DNA of 64,000 nucleotides from Arctopsyche grandis (Eukaryota; Arthropoda; Insecta; Trichoptera; Hydropsychidae), in the NCBI RefSeq assembly GCF_051622035.1, contig NC_135360.1, forward strand, positions 186,001 to 250,000, in the 5' to 3' direction. The translations under genes were made by a program, and so were the position numbers. Below the pieces are notes generated by a model that had not been told where the DNA came from, searched no databases, and was given only the letters and a program-made list of their open reading frames with translations. Positions 13,101-23,727 of the stretch are shown one piece after another (position 1 is the stretch's first letter; each line of letters opens with the position of its first letter).

Positions 13101-16100
13101 CCGAAATAAAAGAATTCAACAATGCAAAAATAAACACAAAACTCGCTAACCTCACCAAACCTAACCGAACCAAGCCTTACTATCACCGAAATCAAAGAAA
13201 TCGACATTGCAAAAATATACACGAAACTCGCTTAACTCAACAAACCTAACCCAACCTAACCTAACCATCACCGAAATCAAAAAAATCGAGATTTTAAAAT
13301 TTAAACAAAACTCGCTTACCTCACCAAACCTAACCCAACCTAACCTAACCATCACCGAAATCAAAGAATTCGACATTGCAAAAATATACACGAAACTCGC
13401 GTAACTCACCAAACCTAACCCAACCTAACCTAACCATCACCGAAATCAAAAAAATCGAGATTTTAAAATTTAAACAAAACTCGCTTACCTCACCAAACCT
13501 AACCCAATCTAACCTAACCATCACCGAAATCAAAGAATTCGACATTGCAAAAATATACATAAAACTCGCTAACCTTACCAAACCTATCCCAACCTAACCT
13601 TACCATCACCGAAATCAAAGAATTCGACATTGCAAAAATATACACAAACCTCGCTTACCTCATTTAACCTAACCCAACCTTACGTAAACATCACCGAAAT
13701 CAAAGAATTCGACATTGCAAAAATTAAAATTAAACTCGCTAATCTCACCAAACCTTACCCAACCTAGCATAACTATCACCGAAATCAAAGAATTCGACAA
13801 TGCAAAAATATACACAAAACTCGCTAGCCTCACCAAACCTAACCCAATCTAACCTAACCATCACCGAAATCAAAGAATTCGACATTGCAAAAATATACAC
13901 AAAACTCGCTTCCCTCACTAAACCTAACCCAACCTAACCTAACCATCTTCGAAATCAAAGAATGCGACATTGCAAAAATATACACAAAACTCGCTTACCT
14001 CACCAAACCTAACCCAACCTAGACTAACTATCACCGAAATTAAAGAATTCGACAATGCAAAAATATACACAAAACCCGCTAACCTCACCAAACCTAACCC
14101 AACCTAACCTAACCATCAACGAAATCAAAGAAGTCGACAATGCAAAAATATACACAAAACTCGCTTACCTCACCAAACCTAACCCAACCTAGCCTAACTA
14201 TCACCGAATAAAAAGAAATCGACATTGCAAAAATATACACGAAACTCGCTTACCACACCAAACCTTACCCAACCTAACCTTACCGTCACCGAAATCAAAG
14301 AATTCGACAATGCAAAAATATACACAAAACTTGCTAACCTTACCAAACCTATCCCAACCTAACATAACCATCACTGAAAGCAGAGAATTCGATATTGCAA
14401 AAATATACACAAAACTCGCTAACCCCACCAAACCTAACCCAACCAAACCTAACCGTCACCGAAATCAAAGAATTCGACATTGCAAAAATATACACGAAAC
14501 TCGCTTAACTCATCAAACCTAACCCAACCAACCTAACCATTACCGAAATCAAAGAATTCGAGATTTTAAAATTTAAACAAAACTCGCTTACCTCACCAAA
14601 ACTAACCCAACCTAACCTAACCATCACCGAAATCAGAGAATTCGAGTTTTTAAAATATACACAAAACTCGCTTACCTCACCAAACCTAATCCAACCTAAC
14701 CTAAACATCACCGAAATCAAAGAACTCAAGTTTTTAAGATTTACACATAACTCGCTAACCTAACCAAACCTAACCCAACCCAACCTAACCGTCACCGAAG
14801 TCAAAGAATTCGACACTGCAAAAATATACACAAAACTCGCTAACCTCACCAAACCAAACCCAACCCAACCTAACCGTCACCGAAATCAAAGAATTCGACA
14901 TTGCAAAAATATACACAAAACTCGCATACCTCACTTAACCTAACCCAACCTAACCTAATCATCACCGAAATCAAAGAATTCGAGATTGCAAAAATATACA
15001 AAAAACTCGCTTACCTTACTAAACCTAACCCAACCTAACCATACCATCACCGAAATCAAAGAATTCGACATTGCAAAAATATACACAAAACTCGCTTACC
15101 TCACTAAACCTAACCCAACCTAACCTTACCATCACCGAAATCAAAGAATTCGACATTGCAAAAATAAACACAAAACTCGCTAACCTCACCAAACCTAACC
15201 CAAACCAACCTAACCGTCACCAAAATCAAAGAATTCGACATTGCAAAAATATACACGAAACTCGCTTCACTCACCAAACTTAACCCAACCTAACTTAACG
15301 AACAACGAAATCAAAGAACTCGAGTTTTTAAGATTTACACAAAACTCGCTAACCTCACCGAACCTAACCCAACCAAGCCTTACTATCACTGAAATCAAAG
15401 AATTCGACATTGCAAACATATACACAAAACTCGCTAACCTTACCAAACCTATCCCAACCTAACATAACCATCACCGAAATCAAAGAATTCGATATTGCAA
15501 AAATATACACAAAACTCGCTAACCTCACAAAACCTAACCCAACCCAACCTAACCGTCACCGAAATCAAAGAATTCGACATTGCAAAAATATACACGAAAC
15601 TCGCTCACCTCACCAAACCTAACTCAACCTAGCCTTACTATCACCGAAATCAAAGAATTCGACATTGCAAAAATATACACAAAACTCGCTAACCTCACCA
15701 AACCTAATTTAACCTAACCTAACCATCACCGAAATCAAAGAATTCGAGATTTTAAAATTTAAACAAAACTCGCTTACCTCACCAAACCTAACCCAACCTA
15801 ACCTTACCATCACCGAAATAAAAGAATTCAACAATGCAAAAATATACACAAAACTCGCTAACCTCACCAAACCTAACCGAACCAAGCCTTACTATCACCG
15901 AAATCAAAGAAATCGACATTGCAAAAATATACACAAAACTCGCTTAACTCACCAAACTTAACCCAACCTAACCTAACCATCACCGAAATCAAAAAAATCG
16001 AGATTTTAAAATTTAAACAAAACTCGCTATCCTCACCAAACCTAACCCAACCTAACCTAACCATCACCGAAATAAAAGAATTCAACAATGCAAAAATATA

Positions 16101-19100
16101 CACAAAACTCGCTAACCTCACCAAACCTAACCGAACCAAGCCTTACTATCACCGAAATCAAAGAATTCGACATTGCAAAAATATACACGAAACTTGCGTT
16201 ACTCACCAAACCTAACCCAACATAACCTAACCATCACCGAAATCAAAGAATTCGACAATGCAAAAATATACACAAAACTCGCTAGCCTCACCAAACCTAA
16301 CCCAATCTAACCTAACCATCACCGAAATCAAAGAATTCGACATTGCAAAAATATACACAAAACTCGCTTCCCTCACTAAACCTAACCCAACCTAACCTTA
16401 CCATCACCGAAATCAAAGAATTCGACATTGCAAAAATATACACAAAACTCGCTTACCTCACCAAACCTAACCCAACCTAGCCTAACTATCACCGAAATCA
16501 AAGACATCTACAATGCAAAAATATACACAAAACCCATTAACCTCACCAAACCTAACCCAACCTTACCTTTCCATCACCGAAATCAAAGAATTCGACATTG
16601 CAAAAATATACACGAAACTTGCGTTACTCACCAAACCTAACCCAACATAACCTAACCATCACCGAAATCAAAGAATTCGACAATGCAAAAATATACACAA
16701 AACTCGCTAGCCTCACCAAACCTAACCCAATCTAACCTAACCATCACCGAAATCAAAGAATTCGACATTGCAAAAATATACACAAAACTCGCTTCCCTCA
16801 CTCAACCTCACCCAACCTAACCTAACCATCACCGAAATCAAAGAATTCGACATTGCAAAAATATACACAAAACTCGCTTACCTCACCAAACCTAACCTAA
16901 CCTAGCCTAACTATCACCGAAATCAAAGAATTCGACATCGCAAAAATATACACAAAACCCACTTACCTCACCAAACCTAACCCAACCTTACCATACCATC
17001 ACCGAAATCAAAGAATTCGACATTGCAAAAATATACACGAAACTCGCTCACTTCACCAAACCTTACTCAACCCAACCTTACCGACACCGAAATCAAAGAA
17101 TTCGAGAATTTTAGATTTTCACATAACTCGCTAACCTCACCAAACCTAACCCAACCTAGCCTTACTATCAACGAAATCAAAGAATTCGACATTGCAAAAA
17201 TATACAAAAAATTCGCTAACCTCACCAATTCTAACACAACCTAACCTAACCATCACCGAAATCAAAGAATTCGACATTGCAAAAATATACATAAAACTCG
17301 CTTAACTCACCAAACCTAACGTAACCTAACTTAACCATCACCGAAATCAAAAAACTCGAGTTTTTAAGATTTACACAAAACTCACTAACCTCACCAAACC
17401 TAACCCAACCCAACCTAACCGTCACCGAAATCAAAGAATTCGACATTGCAAAAATATACACAAAACTTGCTTACCTCACCATACCGAACCCAACCTAACC
17501 TAACCATCACCGAAATCAAAGAATTCGACATTGCAAAAATAAACACAAAACTTGCAAACCTCACCAAACCTAACCCAACCTAGCCTAACTATCACCGAAA
17601 TAAAAGAATTCAACAATTCAAAAATAAACACAAAACTCGCTAACCTCACCAAACCTAACCGAACCAAGCCTTACTATCACCGAAATCAAAGAAATCGACA
17701 TTGCAAAAATATACACGAAACTCGCTTAACTCAACAAACCTAACCCAACCTAACCTAACCATCACCGAAATCAAAAAAATCGAGATTTTAAAATTTAAAC
17801 AAAACTCGCTTACCTCACCAAACCTAACCCAACCTAACCTAACCATCACCGAAATCAAAGAATTCGACATTGCAAAAATATACACGAAACTCGCGTAACT
17901 CACCAAACCTAACCCAACCTAACCTAACCATCACCGAAATCAAAAAAATCGAGATTTTAAAATTTAAACAAAACTCGCTTACCTCACCAAACCTAACCCA
18001 ATCTAACCTAACCATCACCGAAATCAAAGAATTCGACATTGCAAAAATATACATAAAACTCGCTAACCTTACCAAACCTATCCCAACCTAACCTTACCAT
18101 CACCGAAATCAAAGAATTCGACATTGCAAAAATATACACAAACCTCGCTTACCTCATTTAACCTAACCCAACCTTACGTAAACATCACCGAAATCAAAGA
18201 ATTCGACATTGCAAAAATTAAAATTAAACTCGCTAATCTCACCAAACCTTACCCAACCTAGCATAACTATCACCGAAATCAAAGAATTCGACAATGCAAA
18301 AATATACACAAAACTCGCTAGCCTCACCAAACCTAACCCAATCTAACCTAACCATCACCGAAATCAAAGAATTCGACATTGCAAAAATATACACAAAACT
18401 CGCTTCCCTCACTAAACCTAACCCAACCTAACCTAACCATCTTCGAAATCAAAGAATGCGACATTGCAAAAATATACACAAAACTCGCTTACCTCACCAA
18501 ACCTAACCCAACCTAGACTAACTATCACCGAAATTAAAGAATTCGACAATGCAAAAATATACACAAAACCCGCTAACCTCACCAAACCTAACCCAACCTA
18601 ACCTAACCATCAACGAAATCAAAGAAGTCGACAATGCAAAAATATACACAAAACTCGCTTACCTCACCAAACCTAACCCAACCTAGCCTAACTATCACCG
18701 AATAAAAAGAAATCGACATTGCAAAAATATACACGAAACTCGCTTACCACACCAAACCTTACCCAACCTAACCTTACCGTCACCGAAATCAAAGAATTCG
18801 ACAATGCAAAAATATACACAAAACTTGCTAACCTTACCAAACCTATCCCAACCTAACATAACCATCACTGAAAGCAGAGAATTCGATATTGCAAAAATAT
18901 ACACAAAACTCGCTAACCCCACCAAACCTAACCCAACCAAACCTAACCGTCACCGAAATCAAAGAATTCGACATTGCAAAAATATACACGAAACTCGCTT
19001 AACTCATCAAACCTAACCCAACCAACCTAACCATTACCGAAATCAAAGAATTCGAGATTTTAAAATTTAAACAAAACTCGCTTACCTCACCAAAACTAAC

Positions 19101-20313
19101 CCAACCTAACCTAACCATCACCGAAATCAGAGAATTCGAGTTTTTAAAATATACACAAAACTCGCTTACCTCACCAAACCTAATCCAACCTAACCTAAAC
19201 ATCACCGAAATCAAAGAACTCAAGTTTTTAAGATTTACACATAACTCGCTAACCTAACCAAACCTAACCCAACCCAACCTAACCGTCACCGAAGTCAAAG
19301 AATTCGACACTGCAAAAATATACACAAAACTCGCTAACCTCACCAAACCAAACCCAACCCAACCTAACCGTCACCGAAATCAAAGAATTCGACATTGCAA
19401 AAATATACACAAAACTCGCATACCTCACTTAACCTAACCCAACCTAACCTAATCATCACCGAAATCAAAGAATTCGAGATTGCAAAAATATACAAAAAAC
19501 TCGCTTACCTTACTAAACCTAACCCAACCTAACCTTACCATCACCGAAATCAAAGAATTCGACATTGCAAAAATATACACAAAACTCGCTTACCTCACTA
19601 AACCTAACCCAACCTAACCTTACCATCACCGAAATCAAAGAATTCGACATTGCAAAAATAAACACAAAACTCGCTAACCTCACCAAACCTAACCCAAACC
19701 AACCTAACCGTCACCAAAATCAAAGAATTCGACATTGCAAAAATATACACGAAACTCGCTTCACTCACCAAACTTAACCCAACCTAACTTAACGAACAAC
19801 GAAATCAAAGAACTCGAGTTTTTAAGATTTACACAAAACTCGCTAACCTCACCGAACCTAACCCAACCAAGCCTTACTATCACTGAAATCAAAGAATTCG
19901 ACATTGCAAACATATACACAAAACTCGCTAACCTTACCAAACCTATCCCAACCTAACATAACCATCACCGAAATCAAAGAATTCGATATTGCAAAAATAT
20001 ACACAAAACTCGCTTACCTCACAAAACCTAACCCAACCCAACCTAACCGTCACCGAAATCAAAGAATTCGACATTGCAAAAATATACACGAAACTCGCTC
20101 ACCTCACCAAACCTAACTCAACCTAGCCTTACTATCACCGAAATCAAAGAATTCGACATTGCAAAAATATACACAAAACTCGCTAACCTCACCAAACCTA
20201 ACTTAACCTAACCTAACCATCACCGAAATCAAAGAATTCGAGATTTTAAAATTTAAACAAAACTCGCTTACCTCACCAAACCTAACCCAACCTAACCTTA
20301 CCATCACCGAAAT
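10167..20313. repeat. 4494-bp higher-order repeat, about 2.26 units (53 monomers each)
   Basis: The same ordered series of monomer variants recurs at an offset of exactly 4494 bp: landmarks at 10577, 15071 and 19565, at 11934 and 16428, and at 13376 and 17870. The repeat begins at 10167 (matching 14661) and the third, partial unit stops matching at 20314. Units differ at only a few bases per kilobase by eye (for example 13123 versus 17617, and 11216 versus 15710), so they were amplified recently. 4494/53 = 84.8, the monomer period. Confidence 0.9.
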
Positions 20314-20353
20314 CAAAGAATTCGACATTGCAAAAATATACACAAAACTCGCT

Positions 20354-20365
20354 TACCTCACTAAA

Positions 20366-20367
<2 letters not shown>
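20354..20367. repeat. Target-site duplication, left copy, of R1-clade element
   Basis: TACCTCACTAAACC abuts the poly(A) tail (poly-T on this strand) and is repeated at 26527-26540. Removing 20368-26540 restores an ordinary satellite monomer like that at 10605. Fourteen base pairs is also the duplication length known for R1 elements in 28S rDNA. Confidence 0.9.

Positions 20368-20404
<37 letters not shown>
20368..20404 (-). other. Poly(A) tail of R1-clade element
   Basis: Thirty-seven consecutive T on the plus strand, i.e. a 3' poly(A) tail on the element's strand, joined directly to the satellite at AAACC. An uninterrupted tail of this length fits a recent insertion. The first T could equally belong to the target (CCTAA), so the junction is uncertain by one base. 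Confidence 0.95.
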
Positions 20405-20704
20405 CCTATGCGTGGGAGGAGAAAATCTTCAATAAGACTCCCTCTAGTCCGCACTAGAGGGAAGTGTCAGATTTTTACTGACTAAAAAACTCCCCCGACT
20501 CACCTCACCCCTTTGGGGACCCCACTCGTTGGTGGATTGCTTCCGCAGGGGCTGATTTCGTCCTTGTTGGCTTCTCCTTTTTGTGCGGATCCCTCCTTTC
20601 CAGTTCATCTAGTTGACCCGCTTGGTTTCTGTTTCCTGAAAAACATTCATTTGCAGTATTAATCATAGGCTGGTAATAGTATATCTATATCTATGGGTTG
20701 ACAT
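20405..20704 (-). other. 3' UTR of R1-clade element with stem-loops
   Basis: Non-coding stretch between the ORF2 stop and the poly(A). It contains a near-perfect hairpin, CCCTCTAGT (20440-20448), loop CCGC, ACTAGAGGG (20453-20461). A short hairpin GTCAG...CTGAC follows (20466-20482), and then a CCCC-TTT-GGGG hairpin near 20510. Structured 3' UTRs are recognised by the reverse transcriptase in several LINEs, including R1-clade elements; that role here is inferred. Confidence 0.75.
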
Positions 20705-23700
20705 CTATTCATTTCCTTCTATAAGTCTTTCCGCTTTCCTTAGCCGTTCGGCCTCCTCCTTCTGCTTCATGACGCTCCTTGCGAACTCTGCGAATGCTTC
20801 CCAAGAGGCTACGTCTTTAGTGATGTTCTGTGCTATGTCTTCAGTGTTGACCGGGGTGCTTTCTTCGAGTGTCGCTCTTTCAGATTCCCATGCAGGGCAT
20901 ACGAGGAGTGTATGTTCTGCGTCATCTCTGATTGATGCACAGTGGTGACATCCTGCTGTCGTTTCCTTTCCGATGCGGTTGAGGAATGCTCCGAAACACC
21001 CATGGCTGGTTAGTAGCTGGGTTGTGTGGTAGTCCGGTTTTGCGCTTTTCCTCCTTGTCCAGGCTGCGATTGATGGGATCAGTCGATGTGTCCATCTACC
21101 TTTGTCTGCGCCGTCCCAGCGGACCTGCCATTCCGTCATGAGCTCCGCCCGTGCCGTCGCTCTTACTTTTTTCGTTCCCTCCTTTCTTCCCTCGTATACC
21201 TTCTTTCTTTCATGTGCCAGTAGGTCGATGGGTGGTACTCCAGCAATAACCAGTACTGCGCACTCGGATACTGTTTTATATGCCGATACGATTCTCAGTA
21301 CGCCCCTGCGTTGTACTCTTGCGAGGTATTTCCTGGTTCTCTCCACTGCCATGCTGGGCGCCCATATTGGTGCACCGTATAGGATCACCGAGTGCACTAC
21401 GCTGTTGAGTAGTTTTCTTCGGCATGGTTTGGGCCCTCCGATGTTGGGCATTAGTCGTCCGATGTTGTTGACAGCTCTTGCCGCTTTCTCCGCGGCATGC
21501 TCAGCTTGTTTCTTAAAGGTTAATTTGTCATCTAGAATTATTCCAAGATAAGTCAAATACCTTTTTAGTCTCACGTCGTATCCCGAAATGGTGATTTTCG
21601 GGGGTTCGATTTTTCTTTTTCTGGTGAACAAAACCGCCTCGGTTTTTTGTGGTGCAAGCTGTAGTCCAGCTTCCGTCATCCAGTCGTTCACCAGGTCGAG
21701 AGTGTCGTTTGTGGCGGTCTCGAGGTCCGTTATTTTCCTAGCCACAACAATGATAGCTACGTCGTCTGCAAAACCCACCAGCTTCGCTCCTCCTGGAAGT
21801 CTTAATTTAAGAAGTGAGTCGTACATTATGTTCCATAATGTTGGTCCCATGACAGAGCCCTGTGGAACACCAGAGGAGATCTTGCGTTCTGCCAGTCTTG
21901 TGATCAGAACCCTCTCCGACAGGTAACTTCCTATTATTCTTACAAGGTAGTCTGGTATTCCACCGAGCTCCGATAGAGCCGACATTATTTTATCCCATCT
22001 GGCAGAATTGAAAGCATTTTTAACGTCCAGTGTCACCATTATGCAGTGACTGCTCGTTTTTAATGTTCCACTATGAGCGTCTTTTATTGTCTTTATGACC
22101 TCGGCTATTGCGTCTACCGTGGACCGACCGGGTCTGAACCCGTATTGCTGCGAACATAACCCGCCTTCCGTCTCCGTCGTCTTCGCTACTCTCTGTAATA
22201 TGAGGCGCTCGAGGAGTTTGCCCAATCCGTCCAACATGCACAGTGGCCGGTATGACGACGGCTCCTCCGGTGGTTTGTTGCCCTTGGGTATGAGCACGAG
22301 TTTCTGCCTTTTCCATATTTTTGGGAATTCTCCGCTCTTGAGGCAGCTGTTGAATGTCCGCAGCAATGTTTTCGGGCAGACTTTAGCCGATATGCGGAGA
22401 ATTTCATTCGGTATTCCGTCAGGTCCAGGTGATTTGTCAGTGGACAGCCGTTTTGTTGCCGAGTATAGTTCACCCAGTGTAAACTCTGGGATGTCTTCGG
22501 GCTCTATGATCCACGCTTGTGGTGTCGTCTCTTTGTGTGTAGGGAAAAGGTGTGAAACTATCGTTTCCAAATTTCCATCTCTGTTTAAGAAGGGAATTTG
22601 GCGGTGGCCGGACAGCTTACCACGGACCATACGATACGCTTGGCCCCATGGGTCCAGGTCCACCGTCGCTATGAGTTGTTCCCACATCAACTTTTTACTC
22701 CTCCTGATTGCGTAGGTGACTGCTCTTCTTGCTTCTTTGTGGGCTTCGCTTGCGGTTTCGATGGCCGTTTGGTCGTCTTCGTGGCCTGATCTGTGTCTTC
22801 GTTCAGTCCGACAGTGCTCTCTTCGTTTTCTTGTGCAGGTTCTTCGCAGCTCTGCAATTTCGTCGTTCCACCAATATTGTGGTTTCCGTCCCACTCCACC
22901 CTTCTTCGGCATCGAGGCCTCGCAAGCCCGAGTGATCGCTGCCGTTGTCTCTTTGCAAAGTTCTGTTCCAGTTGTGGTATCTTGAATACGGCCACACTCG
23001 AACTTGAGCGTCTCTTCGCACGTTTTAGTGTCTAGCTTGCCGACGGCCCACCTTGTCGGCTCGGTCTTATGCGGGGTCGAATCGGTCGTTCTTGTGTCTC
23101 TTAGCTCGTATGAGATGTATTGGTGGTCGCTTAGTGTTGTGTCGCTGAGCACCTCCCAGTTGGTAATGCGGCCAATGGTGTCCTCGTCCGCGAAAGCGAC
23201 GTCGACTATGGAGCCAGTGCTTCCTCTGACGAAGGTATTTGCACTTCCGGTGTTCAGGACATGCAGGTTTAGTCTGGCCATTGTGTCAGCTAGTAGGCGA
23301 CCGCGCTCATCGGTGATAGGTGATTCCCACTCTGTAGACTTTGCATTGAAGTCTCCGGCAACGACCACTCGTCCTGTGCTCCTGCTGACGCTCGCCTCCA
23401 ATTCGTGCAAAAACAGTACGAAGTCCGAGACCGAGGCGTTCGGCGAACAGTAACAGCTGTAGAACCGCACGCCCCGCACCCGAACCCAGACTGCACCTAC
23501 CTGTGGTGTTCCTGCCTCTGTGATTATCCCGCTTCCGCGTGAGATGTAGATCGCCGAGCGCTGGGTTGTGTCGGCGAACCAATCTCCATTTAATGGGCGA
23601 TGTTGTTCGCTTATTATTGTGATGTCAATTTTTTTCTCATAGATGGTCTGCAGGAGGAGGTCCTGCGCAGCCCTGCAATGGTTAAGGTTTACCTGGAGGA

Positions 23701-23725
23701 CTCTTATTTTTCCATTTGCAGCCAT
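20705..23725 (-). CDS. ORF2: endonuclease and reverse transcriptase of R1-clade element
   Basis: The enzyme nicks target DNA and copies element RNA by target-primed reverse transcription. I start it at the ATG at 23723-23725 (1006 residues) because this ATG overlaps the ORF1 stop as TAATG and the endonuclease fold begins at once; the frame is open upstream to 23857, but that overlaps ORF1. APE endonuclease (about 1-210): N13, E40, GDFNAK with D125 and N127, D175, and SDH (D200, H201). Reverse transcriptase (about 410-720): KSPGPDGIP, D567 in TLDVKNAF, SSGVPQGSVMGP, and catalytic FADD at 652-655. The C-terminus has a CX2CX8HX4C motif at C926, C929, H938 and C943, typical of the R1 clade. No frameshift or stop interrupts it. 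Expression probably depends on termination-reinitiation after ORF1. Confidence 0.93.
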   Translation of the reverse strand: MAANGKIRVLQVNLNHCRAAQDLLLQTIYEKKIDITIISEQHRPLNGDWFADTTQRSAIYISRGSGIITEAGTPQVGAVWVRVRGVRFYSCYCSPNASVSDFVLFLHELEASVSRSTGRVVVAGDFNAKSTEWESPITDERGRLLADTMARLNLHVLNTGSANTFVRGSTGSIVDVAFADEDTIGRITNWEVLSDTTLSDHQYISYELRDTRTTDSTPHKTEPTRWAVGKLDTKTCEETLKFECGRIQDTTTGTELCKETTAAITRACEASMPKKGGVGRKPQYWWNDEIAELRRTCTRKRREHCRTERRHRSGHEDDQTAIETASEAHKEARRAVTYAIRRSKKLMWEQLIATVDLDPWGQAYRMVRGKLSGHRQIPFLNRDGNLETIVSHLFPTHKETTPQAWIIEPEDIPEFTLGELYSATKRLSTDKSPGPDGIPNEILRISAKVCPKTLLRTFNSCLKSGEFPKIWKRQKLVLIPKGNKPPEEPSSYRPLCMLDGLGKLLERLILQRVAKTTETEGGLCSQQYGFRPGRSTVDAIAEVIKTIKDAHSGTLKTSSHCIMVTLDVKNAFNSARWDKIMSALSELGGIPDYLVRIIGSYLSERVLITRLAERKISSGVPQGSVMGPTLWNIMYDSLLKLRLPGGAKLVGFADDVAIIVVARKITDLETATNDTLDLVNDWMTEAGLQLAPQKTEAVLFTRKRKIEPPKITISGYDVRLKRYLTYLGIILDDKLTFKKQAEHAAEKAARAVNNIGRLMPNIGGPKPCRRKLLNSVVHSVILYGAPIWAPSMAVERTRKYLARVQRRGVLRIVSAYKTVSECAVLVIAGVPPIDLLAHERKKVYEGRKEGTKKVRATARAELMTEWQVRWDGADKGRWTHRLIPSIAAWTRRKSAKPDYHTTQLLTSHGCFGAFLNRIGKETTAGCHHCASIRDDAEHTLLVCPAWESERATLEESTPVNTEDIAQNITKDVASWEAFAEFARSVMKQKEEAERLRKAERLIEGNE

Positions 23726-23727
23726 TA
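23723..23727 (-). promoter_or_regulatory. TAATG stop-start overlap coupling ORF1 to ORF2
   Basis: On the minus strand the ORF1 stop TAA and the ORF2 start ATG share one A, giving TAATG. Translational coupling at UAAUG has been reported for the telomere-specific R1-clade element SART1. Seen here: the overlap. Inferred: that ORF2 is made by reinitiation. Confidence 0.85.

Larger units (their letters stand above)
2602..20367. repeat. 85-bp satellite array, block S1 (about 210 monomers)
   Basis: Head-to-tail satellite with monomers of 85 or 84 bp (mean 84.8). A typical monomer has a CCTAA-like block (CCTAA-CCCAA-CCTAA-CCTAA), then CCATCACCGAAATCAAAG, an EcoRI site GAATTC, and a variable spacer. 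The 85-bp spacer is ACATTGCAAAAATATACAC; the 84-bp spacers are AGATTTTAAAATTTAAAC and AGTTTTTAAGATTTACAC. It closes with AAAACTCGCTTACCTCACC. The many short open frames of 60-150 codons on both strands arise because the monomer has few stops and an ATG per unit, and 85 is not divisible by three, so successive monomers are read in shifting frames. I see no gene. Confidence 0.97.

Noticed and set aside
10167..20313. The near-identical 4494-bp units as a pure assembly artefact.
   Set aside because: The units carry scattered distinct substitutions (for example at 13123/17617 and 11216/15710), which a simple assembly duplication would not have, although collapse or expansion of copy number cannot be excluded.
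2602..20367. Dozens of open frames of 60-166 codons on both strands within the satellite (beginning MQKYT or MYIFA).
   Set aside because: They arise mechanically from the repeat: one ATG per monomer, few stops, and a period not divisible by three. They overlap on both strands and end at random monomer variants, so there is no evidence of coding.
2602..20367. CRISPR array from regular direct repeats.
   Set aside because: The units are head-to-tail 84-85-bp satellite monomers without unique spacers or cas genes, in an arthropod-type genome.
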